Below are positions 1-9,290 of a stretch of 64,000 bases of DNA, piece by piece. The stretch spans positions 62,001-126,000 of the forward strand of contig CAZMAV010000004.1 in assembly GCA_964564415.1 (NCBI GenBank), read 5' to 3'. The position numbers and the translations under genes are program-made. Origin of the DNA: JALEFZ01 sp964564415. GTDB lineage: Bacteria > Bacteroidota > Bacteroidia > J057. The first letter of the stretch is position 1, and every line of letters starts with the position of its first letter. Under the pieces are notes generated by a model. It did no database searches. It saw only the letters and a program-made list of their open reading frames with translations, and was not told where the DNA came from.

Positions 1-309
1 ACGGTCAACATGGATTTCCACTATTCGGACATGAAGGAGAGCTATCTGCCTTCCGCCTACGAGCGACTACTCCTGGATTCTATGCTTGGCGATGCTACCC
101 TCTTTACCCGAGGGGATGCAGTCATCGCCGCCTGGGAGTTCGTCGATCCGATTATAAAGGCATGGAAGGAAGATGAACACGTACCGCTCTATGGCTACCC
201 TGCCGGAACCTGGGGCCCGGAGACGGCCGACCAAATGATCGAAGGCCCGCTTACCTGGCGCTATCCCTGCCGCAACCTGACAGACGACGGTATTTTCTGC
301 GAACTATAA
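1..309 (+). CDS. zwf: Glucose-6-phosphate 1-dehydrogenase, C-terminal fragment
   Basis: About 102 codons of the C-terminal end of G6PD; the gene starts before the window. The enzyme oxidises glucose-6-phosphate to 6-phosphogluconolactone with NADP in the cytoplasmic pentose phosphate pathway. The sequence shows the typical family tail: an M-x-F-x-Y segment, then a Y-E-R-L-L-L-D helix followed by G-D-x-T-L-F-x-R, and the closing Y-x-x-G-T-W-G-P motif. The gene ends with TAA at 307. The next gene, 6-phosphogluconolactonase, catalyses the following step 75 bases downstream, so the two probably form an operon. Identity is secure; the active-site half is not visible. Confidence 0.95.
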   Translation, partial: TVNMDFHYSDMKESYLPSAYERLLLDSMLGDATLFTRGDAVIAAWEFVDPIIKAWKEDEHVPLYGYPAGTWGPETADQMIEGPLTWRYPCRNLTDDGIFCEL

Positions 310-384
310 ATTTTTCATTACTTGGCCAAATGGAAGGGAAGAGACGATTTGCTCTTCTCTTTCTATTTTTTTAATCACAGATCT

Positions 385-1119
385 ATGTGGCACCTCCACC
401 TTTATGCTAATAAACAAAAACTCGCTGAGGGCTTTGCAAAGTGGATGTACAAAGACATCCTGACCAGCGAAAAAGACTACCATATTTCCATTAGCGGAGG
501 ATCTACCCCCCGCAAGCTGTTTGAGGTATTATCTGCCGATTATGCGGATAAGATTCCATGGAAGAGGGTTCACCTCTGGTGGGGAGATGAACGCATGGTA
601 GCACCGGACCACGAAGACAGCAACTACGGCATGACGGCCATGCACCTCCTTTCCGGTATAGATATTCCCCAGACACAGGTACACCGAATCCGTGGGGAAG
701 AGGACCCTGAAGAAGAGGCCATTCGCTATGCACGAGAAATGGAAGGACACCTGGACCAGCGGTCGGGTAAGCCCATTTTTGACCTCATGATCCTGGGAAT
801 GGGAGAAGATGGGCATACGGCTTCGATTTTTCCTGGAAAACTGGAGCAATTTCAGACGGAGCAAAGCACCTTTGTGGCCACCCATCCGGAGAGTGGTCAG
901 CTTCGCATCTCGCTGACAGGTCCCATCATCAATCACTCCCGGCAGATCGCCTTCCTCGTGGCGGGAAGCTCAAAATTTCCAAAAATCAAAGAGATATTGG
1001 GAGACCAGGATGCCTCTGCCTATCCCGCCGCCCATGTAGAGGCAAAGGAGGGAGAATTGCATTGGTTTTTGGATGAGGGGGCTTACCGAGGAAAGGATGG
1101 CTGGCAGGTGGCTAGCTGA
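385..1119 (+). CDS. pgl: 6-phosphogluconolactonase
   Basis: Hydrolyses 6-phosphogluconolactone to 6-phosphogluconate. The protein is 244 residues from ATG 385, the usual length for the DevB/SOL family. It carries the S-G-G-S-T-P phosphate-binding motif near residues 40-45, the W-x-x-V-H-x-x-W-G-D-E-R segment and the L-G-M-G-E-D-G-H-T-A-S-I-F-P catalytic signature, all typical of the glucosamine-6-phosphate isomerase/lactonase superfamily. The open frame extends upstream to a TTG at 322, but homologues start near M-W-H-L-H, so ATG 385 is preferred. It follows zwf, giving consecutive pathway steps in one transcription direction. Confidence 0.93.
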   Translation: MWHLHLYANKQKLAEGFAKWMYKDILTSEKDYHISISGGSTPRKLFEVLSADYADKIPWKRVHLWWGDERMVAPDHEDSNYGMTAMHLLSGIDIPQTQVHRIRGEEDPEEEAIRYAREMEGHLDQRSGKPIFDLMILGMGEDGHTASIFPGKLEQFQTEQSTFVATHPESGQLRISLTGPIINHSRQIAFLVAGSSKFPKIKEILGDQDASAYPAAHVEAKEGELHWFLDEGAYRGKDGWQVAS

Positions 1120-1168
1120 AATACTGGCATAATGTTCGGCTTTTTGTAATTTTAGCCAAAATCCACCT

Positions 1169-4100
1169 ATGGCTAAGACTATTTCCCGCTTTCTCGTCCT
1201 TACATTCCTGGGACTTGGCCTTTTCGCCGGGATAGGGTTGTTTCAGTTCAATCAGAGTACCCGGGATAGCCTGAAAGCTGAAAGTCTTGTGGTAGCTTGG
1301 AAAAACATAGAGCCGGACAGCCTGATCGAAGTTCAACAGCCCAAGCTTGTCACCTATCGCTTTCCCGATAGCTTCGACATCTCCAATTTTCTTTCTCCTC
1401 CTTCTCAAGCCCAAAGCTGGATCACCTGGTACTGGCAAATGGAAAAGCTTGATAAGATGGAACTCCTCCGTCAATTGATCCAGATCAAGGAGAATGGATT
1501 CGGAGGAGTAGAAATTTTTCCCATTTATACCCAAAAGGCTCCTGCCCATCCCCTACCCCTCTGGCAGTACCTGGATTTTATCCTTACAGCAGCGGGTAGA
1601 ATGGACATTCAGGCGGATATTCTGGGAGGTTTTCATGGGATGTCCCTACCTTCAGGAGCTCCAGATTCCCTAAAAGTCAAGCAGTTGCTCTATGGAGAAA
1701 GCCATGTAAGGGGGGGAAAGGAAATCGCTATCCAACTTCCCAAGCCTAAAGTACCCGCATACTATTACTTGAATGCCTGGATCGGTGAAAATGAAAAAAA
1801 CAAAGGTTCTTTTATCCGGGGAGGATGGGAAAAGGCAAGCTTACTCCGGGTTTATGGCATCAAGGCCTTGGAAGAGAAACGAACGGAATACTTCTGGGAC
1901 CTTGATGACCAGACCCTCCTGGATGCCGATTCTGTCTTTATTTTAGATAAAAATGTAAGCGAGAAGGGTGAATTGAAGTGGCGGGCTCCTCAGGGATATT
2001 GGAAAATTGTAGCTCTCTACCAGGCCCCTAATGGACAACAGGCCTACTTGCCAGGAAGCCGTCGTTGGGGCGTAAGCATATCTCCTTTTGATACCTTGGC
2101 GGTGGAAGAGCATATCGACTACATCGACCGAACCTTGGGCTGGCTTAGTCCCAGGGCCAGGGCTCAGGTTCATGGGGCTTCATACCTTTCCTCCGATTAT
2201 CAAGTGGATAATTTTTATGTGCCTGATATTGTCCATGACTTCGACTCTCTGAAGGGATACAAGCTGGACAGTTGGCTGCCTATCCTTTTAAAACCTGGAC
2301 TTCACCATGCTCTCTATCCCTATTTTGGCATCAGAGGAGAGGCAGAGTATATCCTTTCATCAGAAGACGAGCGAATCAGGCGAGACTACCAGGAAGCCTG
2401 CAACCAAAGATTTTTGGAGGTAAGTTATTCGAGGGCCCGCCAGGGATTCGAAGAAGTGGGGCTAAGGTCCGCCATGGGCTGCTCGGGATGGGATTTTGAT
2501 CAAATCTCCGCGGCTTCAAAGGTAGACATACCCGTGGTCGACCAGTACAGCTTTGGTGGAAGCCGCCTTCAGCAGTATTTGGTGGCATCAGGGGCTTTGC
2601 TCGGGGGAAGAAAACTGCTCCGGGGAAGGACACTAGGGTACAGGCATCCCATCCCGGAGGTGAGTACCCAGGAGATTCGAATGGCTATTGATCATAACCT
2701 CCTTAATGGAGCCAATCAGCTTGTATTTGATGGGGCCAGCTTTGGTACATCGATTCAAAAAAATGCTTATCAGCCTCTGAGGGAAACCCAGGTTTTTCCC
2801 GTGGGAGGATCAGGTGAGAAAACTTTATTCTGGAAAAAAATCAATGCATACCTGGCTCGAATGCAGGCCCTAGCCCAAATGGGCAAAGCAAAAGTGGACA
2901 TAGCCATCTATTATCCTTTTGACGGCTTTCCCAAGGATTTCATTTTTGAGGATAATCACGAGGAAGTATTTTTCAATGGAAAGTTGGAACCTGTCAGTGG
3001 AGACAAGTCCCTTTCCCGTCCTTCCAACCTTCTCAGTCGCTTGTTTGACAAGGAAGACGACCCCCGAATTTCATGGCTGAGGGCCCTGTGGCCATTGGTG
3101 AGGGAATTGGAACAGCAGGGACTCAACTGGATTTGGGTAAATGAGGAATACCTAAAAGCTGCTACCTGGGAGGGAGAGTCCCTGCAAATAGGTGAAGCAG
3201 AGGCACAACTCCTACTTCTCCCTGATGTCGATCGAATGGAGGTAGGTTGCGCCGAAAATATCGGCCGACTCGTCCGCTCCGGGGCCAGGGTTATTGCCTA
3301 TGGAGACATTCCCCGGGGGCAGGAGGGTTTTTACGATTACGAAGCCAGAGATCAAAGAGTAGCTGCGGCGATGGAAGCCATCGTCTTTCGATCTCCTATG
3401 CTCGACCCCAAAGAGCTTCGAAACCTGATCGAGGGAATTTATATCCCTCAGACGATTAGTTTTGGCGATACCTATCCCTTTCTGCGGAGGTTCAGGAGAC
3501 AAATGACAGGTCAGGGAGAAATAAACTTTTTTCAGAATACCAGCATCAAAGAAAGGGTCTTCCAGCTTGATATTAGAGGAAAAGATTGGAAGCATTATTG
3601 GCTCAGTGCCCACGATGGAGAAATATACCCTGCTAAAACACGAGGCCCCAATACCCTTCAGGGCTATATGCATGGCTTTGGTACGGCTGTCCTCCTGAGC
3701 CTTAAAAATTCCCTGCCAGATAGCCTCTTGTCCTCCCTGCCCCTTGAGGCTTCCAATCCCTTCGAATACGAATACCTGGATAAGCTTCCCCTTAAGAGGT
3801 GGGACCTTGCCCTGGGCAGCCAACTGCGGAGTGGGCAGTTTTTGGACTATCGCGATACCCTCCTCATGGATTGGAGGGACCTGGACGAGCTTAAAAACAT
3901 GCCTAAGGAAGTCCATTACTCCAGTAAATTCGAAGTCCTGGAATTGGAGGGAAGGGAGCAATTCCTCCTGGACCTGGGTCGCGTGAATGGTATTGCCACT
4001 GTATCTGTAAATACCAAGGAGGTAAAAACGATCTATTATCAGCCCTACACCATTGATATCAGTCCCTATATTGAAGAAGGCTTAAATGTAGTCGAGGTCT

Positions 4101-4201
4101 GGGTAGAAGGCTTTCCCTATTTTGACTTTAAGGCATCTCCCATGGGACTATTGGGTCCCGCCCTCATCCACGTGGTAGAGGGAAGCGAGAAACTCGATTA
4201 A
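1169..4201 (+). CDS. GH106-like glycoside hydrolase family protein, exported
   Basis: 1010 residues with an N-terminal hydrophobic signal (about residues 8-26). The layout resembles GH106 alpha-L-rhamnosidase-type proteins: an early W-I-T-W-Y-W segment followed by an I-K-x-x-G-F-G-G-V-E-I-F strand, a G-G-F-H-G-M-S-L-P-S-G segment, a central barrel, an A-R-V-I-A-Y-G-D-I-P region, and a C-terminal jelly-roll with L-L-D-L-G-R-V-N-G-I-A-x-V-x-V-N and G-L-N-V-V-E-V. Family members act on rhamnose-containing glycans outside the cytoplasm or in the periplasm. The stretch where I expect the conserved acidic E-x-(F/W)-T motif reads R-G-R-T at 485-488, so catalysis is uncertain. No SusC/SusD or other polysaccharide-utilisation genes flank it. 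Substrate unknown. Confidence 0.7.
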   Translation: MAKTISRFLVLTFLGLGLFAGIGLFQFNQSTRDSLKAESLVVAWKNIEPDSLIEVQQPKLVTYRFPDSFDISNFLSPPSQAQSWITWYWQMEKLDKMELLRQLIQIKENGFGGVEIFPIYTQKAPAHPLPLWQYLDFILTAAGRMDIQADILGGFHGMSLPSGAPDSLKVKQLLYGESHVRGGKEIAIQLPKPKVPAYYYLNAWIGENEKNKGSFIRGGWEKASLLRVYGIKALEEKRTEYFWDLDDQTLLDADSVFILDKNVSEKGELKWRAPQGYWKIVALYQAPNGQQAYLPGSRRWGVSISPFDTLAVEEHIDYIDRTLGWLSPRARAQVHGASYLSSDYQVDNFYVPDIVHDFDSLKGYKLDSWLPILLKPGLHHALYPYFGIRGEAEYILSSEDERIRRDYQEACNQRFLEVSYSRARQGFEEVGLRSAMGCSGWDFDQISAASKVDIPVVDQYSFGGSRLQQYLVASGALLGGRKLLRGRTLGYRHPIPEVSTQEIRMAIDHNLLNGANQLVFDGASFGTSIQKNAYQPLRETQVFPVGGSGEKTLFWKKINAYLARMQALAQMGKAKVDIAIYYPFDGFPKDFIFEDNHEEVFFNGKLEPVSGDKSLSRPSNLLSRLFDKEDDPRISWLRALWPLVRELEQQGLNWIWVNEEYLKAATWEGESLQIGEAEAQLLLLPDVDRMEVGCAENIGRLVRSGARVIAYGDIPRGQEGFYDYEARDQRVAAAMEAIVFRSPMLDPKELRNLIEGIYIPQTISFGDTYPFLRRFRRQMTGQGEINFFQNTSIKERVFQLDIRGKDWKHYWLSAHDGEIYPAKTRGPNTLQGYMHGFGTAVLLSLKNSLPDSLLSSLPLEASNPFEYEYLDKLPLKRWDLALGSQLRSGQFLDYRDTLLMDWRDLDELKNMPKEVHYSSKFEVLELEGREQFLLDLGRVNGIATVSVNTKEVKTIYYQPYTIDISPYIEEGLNVVEVWVEGFPYFDFKASPMGLLGPALIHVVEGSEKLD

Positions 4202-4400
4202 AGCCTGAAATATCTGTAAGGAAGACAACATTTGGGCGACTTTCGATTTTATTATTCCTCTGATATTTTTTAAAATAAGTCAAGTTGTTATTTTTACTTC
4301 TTGACATGATGACGGCTGCACGTGGGGCCTTTTCCTTCTTTATGGAAGAGGGTCCTTGTTCCTCAGTAGCAGATTCCGATCCATTGAAAAGGAACTTCAC

Positions 4401-5069
4401 ATGAACCATCTCACTCATCGTTTTTCTCCCTGGTTGGTCCTTATTTTGCTCAGCCTAGCCTTCCTTTCTCCTGCTTGCAAGAGCAAAAAGAAGTTGGCCG
4501 AGGAAAAGGCCAGACAGGAAGCCGAGGCCATGAAAAAAGAGAAAGAAACCTACCTTTCTCAACTTGAAAAGTTCACCCGCACCCCGATCAGGGATATGGA
4601 AGAATGGGAAGAACGCTATGCGGATTTTCAAAGCCTGGCCGACTCCCACCCCTTTTCAGATGATGTTGAGGTCAAGGCTACCCTGGCCAAGGTAGAGGCT
4701 TTCTTTCAGTCCGAGAAAAAGCGGCTGGAAGAAGCCATGATGGAAGAAGAGGAAAAGACAGAAGAAAGCTCTCTTAATTCAGCCCTGATGAGAGAGGTTG
4801 AAGATTATTTCGAGCGGGTAGCTAAAGCTTCAGGCTATGAGGCGGCCAACCGCCTCATCGATCAGGCATTGCCTTTGTTTTCCTCGACTGATAGCCCCAT
4901 ACTCATTGTCATAGATCAAAAGGGAGAAGACAGAGCCTACGACCGGCCCACTACTGCCGAAAAATACCTCAATTATCTCAAGGATAGGGGGGAATATCGC
5001 TATCGAGTGGCCAAGATAAATGTGGACGATGAAGGAAAAATCAGCTCCCTCGAACTCAAAAAGGATTAA
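4401..5069 (+). CDS. Lipoprotein of unknown function with coiled coil
   Basis: 222 residues from ATG 4401; the frame is open further upstream, but this ATG gives a clean signal peptide. The signal ends in a lipobox L-S-P-A-C, so the mature protein is probably lipid-anchored. Lysine- and glutamate-rich helical segments (about residues 30-60 and 100-125) look like coiled coil. The last ~90 residues (helix, then N-R-L-I-D-Q-A-L-P-L-F, then two or three strands) resemble the body of the next gene and the start of the gene at 6553, suggesting a shared small alpha+beta domain, possibly NTF2-like. That is an inference from pattern only. First of four same-strand exported-protein genes. Confidence 0.75.
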   Translation: MNHLTHRFSPWLVLILLSLAFLSPACKSKKKLAEEKARQEAEAMKKEKETYLSQLEKFTRTPIRDMEEWEERYADFQSLADSHPFSDDVEVKATLAKVEAFFQSEKKRLEEAMMEEEEKTEESSLNSALMREVEDYFERVAKASGYEAANRLIDQALPLFSSTDSPILIVIDQKGEDRAYDRPTTAEKYLNYLKDRGEYRYRVAKINVDDEGKISSLELKKD

Positions 5070-5133
5070 CCTTAATTTTTTCTTCTAGAAAAAGGCTTGA
5101 CAGGTCCCCCATTACCCTTGATTTCCCGATCCA

Positions 5134-5709
5134 ATGAATACATTTTTGACCAAATTTATCACATTAGCTTTCCTGTTGCTCCCAGCCTTCGTATCGGCCC
5201 AGGACGATATTACCCCCCAGCGCAAAGAGGCCATTGATTCTCTAGCTCTGGAAAAGGTAAAAGACCTGAGTCGCTACATCAGTATCATAGGCAATAAGTC
5301 CACTCCCTTTTCTGAAGGCAACAGGGTCATAGACCGGGCGGTTGAACTATTTGCTGACGAAAGCGAAATAGGAGTCTCCTCACTTTATCGCAAGGAAATC
5401 AAGTATTTTGGCGTTAGGAGGTATTTTGAAAGGCTCATGGCCCTCAACTACGACAGGGTAGAAATCAAGTGGTACAACATTCAATATATTTCCGATCTTC
5501 AGCGCCAGCCAGATGGGCGATATGTAGGCATCATTACTATTTTCCAACGCTTCGAGGGAATAACCGAAGATGGGCTGAAGTACAAGGACACCACAAAAAA
5601 AGATATTACCATTTACGTGGAACGAAAAACCATTCAGATTCAGGGAAGGGAAGTAGCATTTTGGGATGTCCTGCTCGGGGACATCCGTGTAAAGGAAACC
5701 TTACCATAA
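5134..5709 (+). CDS. Exported protein of unknown function (NTF2-like-looking domain)
   Basis: 191 residues with an N-terminal signal peptide ending near A-F-V-S-A-Q. The body has a long helix, an R-V-I-D-R-A-V-E-L-F segment, then several strands with an F-Q-R-F-E-G motif followed by K-K-D-I-T-I-Y-V. This order is what small cystatin/NTF2-like folds look like, and the same layout recurs at the N terminus of the gene at 6553. No catalytic motif is visible. It lies 64 bases after the lipoprotein gene and ends one base before the next start, so translation of the two is probably coupled. Function not recognised. Confidence 0.75.
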   Translation: MNTFLTKFITLAFLLLPAFVSAQDDITPQRKEAIDSLALEKVKDLSRYISIIGNKSTPFSEGNRVIDRAVELFADESEIGVSSLYRKEIKYFGVRRYFERLMALNYDRVEIKWYNIQYISDLQRQPDGRYVGIITIFQRFEGITEDGLKYKDTTKKDITIYVERKTIQIQGREVAFWDVLLGDIRVKETLP

Positions 5710-5710
5710 A

Positions 5711-6556
5711 TTGCCCTTGAAAGTCATTACGATTCTTTTTGTCCTTTTTCTTTGCTTAGCGGGTTCTGCGGTCAAAGCCCAATGGATGTCCGACTACCTG
5801 GGCGATGAGTACGTCCTTTACGCAGAGACCAAGCAGGTCAACCAATTTTTTCGCCGATTCAATGCCGAAGAACTTCCCGATGGAAGGCGGCTGTACCCGG
5901 GCGATTCCCTTTATCGACAAAGGGTCCTGCGGAAGGAATATCTGGGTATGATTTTCGACAAGGAAAGTCCTGATATTTCCGATAGCCTAAAAAAAGCCTT
6001 CATCAAGGAAATGCTAGGGCAAAAGGAGGACTACCAACTCGAATTTTTGGGTGGAGATTGGTTTGCTGAGGTCTTGACCACCTTCACCTACAAAGGTAAG
6101 GAAGAAAGGGTCTTGCTTTTCCTCTCATTGGAAGAAGTAGGTCTTGGCTCAAATTGGGTCTTTTCAGGCATTTATTTTGAGCCTTTTTGGTCTGTATTCG
6201 AATCGGACTCGGCCCTGCCCCCTCCCAGTCCTCCCTTCATCCATCCCCTGAGTCATGAATTGGACTTCATGAACCTGATGAAGGTATTCAGAAACGGTGG
6301 TAACTTGGAATCGTATGCAAGTAAAAACTATCAACCCGATTACCTGACCTTATTTTTATACGAAATCAAGAGAAACAACCTTACCTTCAGATCAGTAGAT
6401 CGGGTAAGCTTCCACTTTCTCCAGATCGACAGCTGGTACTTCCAGCTTTCTGAGGTATTTCGAGAATCGGCCAACCGCGGCTGGTTGATCACCCAGCTGA
6501 GCCGAGTCCCCCAGGGACAGAAGGAGCGCTTGTTGAATTTTATTTATAGAAGATGA
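5711..6556 (+). CDS. Exported protein of unknown function, TTG start
   Basis: 281 residues. There is no ATG that would keep the signal peptide, so a TTG at 5711 (or the TTG two codons later) must be the start; the hydrophobic stretch and cleavage region V-K-A-Q follow immediately. It begins one base after the stop of the upstream gene and overlaps the next gene by ATGA at 6553. The body contains a G-L-G-S-N-W-V-F-S-G-I-Y strand pair in the middle and a C-terminal helical region with F-H-F-L-Q-I-D-S-W-Y-F and S-A-N-R-G-W-L-I-T-Q. I do not recognise the family. The tight spacing shows that it works with its neighbours. Confidence 0.75.
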   Translation: MPLKVITILFVLFLCLAGSAVKAQWMSDYLGDEYVLYAETKQVNQFFRRFNAEELPDGRRLYPGDSLYRQRVLRKEYLGMIFDKESPDISDSLKKAFIKEMLGQKEDYQLEFLGGDWFAEVLTTFTYKGKEERVLLFLSLEEVGLGSNWVFSGIYFEPFWSVFESDSALPPPSPPFIHPLSHELDFMNLMKVFRNGGNLESYASKNYQPDYLTLFLYEIKRNNLTFRSVDRVSFHFLQIDSWYFQLSEVFRESANRGWLITQLSRVPQGQKERLLNFIYRR

Positions 6557-9252
6557 AGCGACTTATTGGATGGATGATCCTGACCCTAATGGGGTTCACT
6601 TCCGCCCTACAAGCCCAACAGCCCGCAGATTCCAGCCTTAGCAGCTTGGAAATCAAGGCTTATAAAAAGGATGCCCGACAGTTGGTGGATTTCTACACCT
6701 TCATGCTCAATATGCTCGGCGATCCTAATAATCCTTCGAACCACAAACAGACCATCATTGAGGAGAGTTACCTGAAGATTTTTGGTTCTCCTGAGGTGCA
6801 GATCGAAGATGACCTGATTGTAGGACGGTCTACCATGACCAACAAGGATGTGCAGGCCTACCTCAAAGACGTTGATTTTTTCTTCAAATCCGTCAATTTT
6901 GAGCACGAGGTCATCGATGTGCAAATGGCCAATAGGGGGGAGAGTGGAATATTTTTCCTCCTGGAATGTCAGCGACTCTTGCAGGGGGTCTATAACAACG
7001 GAGACAGTGTCCTGAGCCAGGACAGGAGATTTTTCGAGATCAACCTCAATCCTCAAACCCAAAATATCAAAATAGCCAGCATCTACACGTCGAGAGAAGC
7101 CCTCAGGCCTGAACTCAGCACATGGTGGAACCAGCTTCCCCTGGCCTGGAAAGACCATCTGGCACCCCGGATTTTCCTCAATGATTCCGTTTCCCTGGCA
7201 GACCTCCGTGATGAGTCCGGTCTCTATCCCGATATTGGCGATACCCTGAGGGTCGAAGAGCGATCTTCAATTTTTGTGGACGACTCTCTGACGCTGGAAT
7301 TGCTTTTCTTCAAAGGACTAGAAGGGGAGATTGGGGATACTCTTTTCCTGATTGATACCCAGTTTGTCTACATCAATACCCTCAGGCTCAAAGCCGACCT
7401 AGAGCATCTGCTTTCCTTAAAAAAACTCGACCTCAGCCAATTGCTCATTAGCGATCTTTACCCCATCGAGATGTTTTCGGCCTTGGAAGAACTTGACCTT
7501 TCTCAGACTGCAGTAGAAAATCTGTTTCCCCTTCGCCAACTTAAACATCTTCGAAAGCTAGACCTAAGCCAGACAGGAGTAAAGGAGACTGAAGCCTTGA
7601 AATACCTGAGCCACCTGGACAGCCTTGACTTGAGCCAAACTTCCATTTCAGAGATTGGAAGTCTTCAAAGGTTAAAAGGGTTGAAATGGCTGTCGCTGGA
7701 AGCTGCTCCCCTCACCAACCTCAAGGGTTTAGAAAAGCTGACCCTCCTCCAATACCTTTCTCTTAAAGCTTGTCCCATCAGCGATATAAACCCACTATCA
7801 GCTCTTCAAGACTTGGAAATATTGATTTTGGATGCCAGTGGGGTGAGTGACCTCAGTCCTTTGAAAGAAATCAAATCCCTGGATGAACTCAGGGTTGCAA
7901 ATTGCCCTGTCAGCAGTTTGGCCCCCTTGAAGGAACTCCATCAACTCACCTATGTGGATGCTTCAAATACCAGGATCCGAGACGTCAGTCCCCTCTCCAA
8001 CTTACTTTCTTTGGAAGAAATCGACATCAACGAAAGTCAGGTTTCCCCTGCCCATGTAAAGGCCTTTCAGGCAAAAAATGACTACGTAACCATATATTAT
8101 CAATCAGCAAAGTTGGTAGCATGGTGGGTGGCTTTGCCAGCCGAGATCAAATTTGCTTTGGATAAGGAGCTTTCCGCACAGGAGCCCGAACCTCGGGACC
8201 TCCACAGGTTGATCAAAAAAAGGAACTTGGTTTTGGAGGGATTATCAGCCTTGTCTGACCTTGAATTTCTGGAACCTTTCCGCTTTTTGCAGCAATTATC
8301 CCTTAGCCATAGCCCCCTGGAAAGCCTGAAGGGACTGGAAAGCCATCCGGACCTGGAAAACCTTAACCTGGACGCCTGCAAGCTGTCTTCCATAAAAGAA
8401 GTAGGAAACCTCAAGGAATTGAAATGGCTCAAAGTGAGCTACAATCCTATTTTCGACCTTTCTCCCATTGGAAATTTACAAAACCTAGAACAAATTTACC
8501 TGAATGCAACAAAGGTAGAAAGCCTTTCTCCCCTCAGCGGACTCCAACACCTAAGCCTTATTGAGGCCGATCAAAGTGGACTCCCTACCGATTCAGTCTG
8601 GGTACTCCTGGATCAAAAACCTGGACTGAACATTGTTTTTCGCAGTGAATTTCTTCAAGAATGGTGGAAAGGACTTGGATCTCCCTGGCAAAAGGCTTTT
8701 CAGACCCGTATGGAAGGAAGTCCTGAAGACAACCTTGTCCTGCACCGATTTACATCCCGAAAAAACCTCGAGTTTGCCACTCAGTGGAGACTGACAAGCC
8801 TGGAAATGCTTTCCCCTATGTTTGCCCTTGAAGAACTGGACGTGGAAGGCATGGGCATTCGAAATCTCCAGGGCATACAGAATTTGAAGCACCTGGAAGT
8901 GGTACGCCTTGCGCGAAACCCCATCGAGGACATCAGCCTTCTTACAAAATTGAACAAGCTAAGCTACCTCGATATATCAAATACTGCCATTGAATCCCTT
9001 GACCCCCTTCGTTACAATCCCAAACTCAAGGGACTGGTATGTGCGGGAAACCAGATATCCTCCCTTTCTCCCTTAGAAAAACTCTACGACCTAGAACATT
9101 TGGACTGTTCCAGTACAGATGTCAAGAAGCTGGATCCCATTATGGACTTACTCAAGCTAAAAACTCTCAACTGCAGCAACACGAGGGTGTCCCAGCGAAG
9201 GGTGGCTAAATTCAAGGAAAAACATCCCCTTTGTGAGGTGATTTATTATTGA
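6553..9252 (+). CDS. Exported leucine-rich-repeat protein with three LRR blocks
   Basis: 899 residues; signal peptide ends near L-Q-A-Q-Q. Residues about 25-180 form an alpha+beta domain like that of the two first genes of the cluster. Then come three units, each opening with a W-W pair (191-192, 524-525, 704-705) and an L-P/S-P-x-x-W-K/Q-type segment, followed by a run of SDS22/internalin-type repeats of the form L-x-x-L-x-x-L-D-L-S-x-T-x-(I/V)-x-x-L-x-P-L. The longest LRR run is about 280-515, the others about 555-690 and 735-899. Such repeats usually bind proteins. There is no T9SS tail or membrane anchor. Last of four coupled genes (ATGA overlap with the previous one). Confidence 0.85.
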   Translation: MKRLIGWMILTLMGFTSALQAQQPADSSLSSLEIKAYKKDARQLVDFYTFMLNMLGDPNNPSNHKQTIIEESYLKIFGSPEVQIEDDLIVGRSTMTNKDVQAYLKDVDFFFKSVNFEHEVIDVQMANRGESGIFFLLECQRLLQGVYNNGDSVLSQDRRFFEINLNPQTQNIKIASIYTSREALRPELSTWWNQLPLAWKDHLAPRIFLNDSVSLADLRDESGLYPDIGDTLRVEERSSIFVDDSLTLELLFFKGLEGEIGDTLFLIDTQFVYINTLRLKADLEHLLSLKKLDLSQLLISDLYPIEMFSALEELDLSQTAVENLFPLRQLKHLRKLDLSQTGVKETEALKYLSHLDSLDLSQTSISEIGSLQRLKGLKWLSLEAAPLTNLKGLEKLTLLQYLSLKACPISDINPLSALQDLEILILDASGVSDLSPLKEIKSLDELRVANCPVSSLAPLKELHQLTYVDASNTRIRDVSPLSNLLSLEEIDINESQVSPAHVKAFQAKNDYVTIYYQSAKLVAWWVALPAEIKFALDKELSAQEPEPRDLHRLIKKRNLVLEGLSALSDLEFLEPFRFLQQLSLSHSPLESLKGLESHPDLENLNLDACKLSSIKEVGNLKELKWLKVSYNPIFDLSPIGNLQNLEQIYLNATKVESLSPLSGLQHLSLIEADQSGLPTDSVWVLLDQKPGLNIVFRSEFLQEWWKGLGSPWQKAFQTRMEGSPEDNLVLHRFTSRKNLEFATQWRLTSLEMLSPMFALEELDVEGMGIRNLQGIQNLKHLEVVRLARNPIEDISLLTKLNKLSYLDISNTAIESLDPLRYNPKLKGLVCAGNQISSLSPLEKLYDLEHLDCSSTDVKKLDPIMDLLKLKTLNCSNTRVSQRRVAKFKEKHPLCEVIYY

Positions 9253-9290
9253 TACCATCGATGCTGCCTGGAATCTTCAATTTCCTTCAT

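Noticed and set aside
3212..3961. 249-codon minus-strand frame inside the GH106-like gene
   Set aside because: Fully inside a well-supported gene; no recognisable motif or start context.
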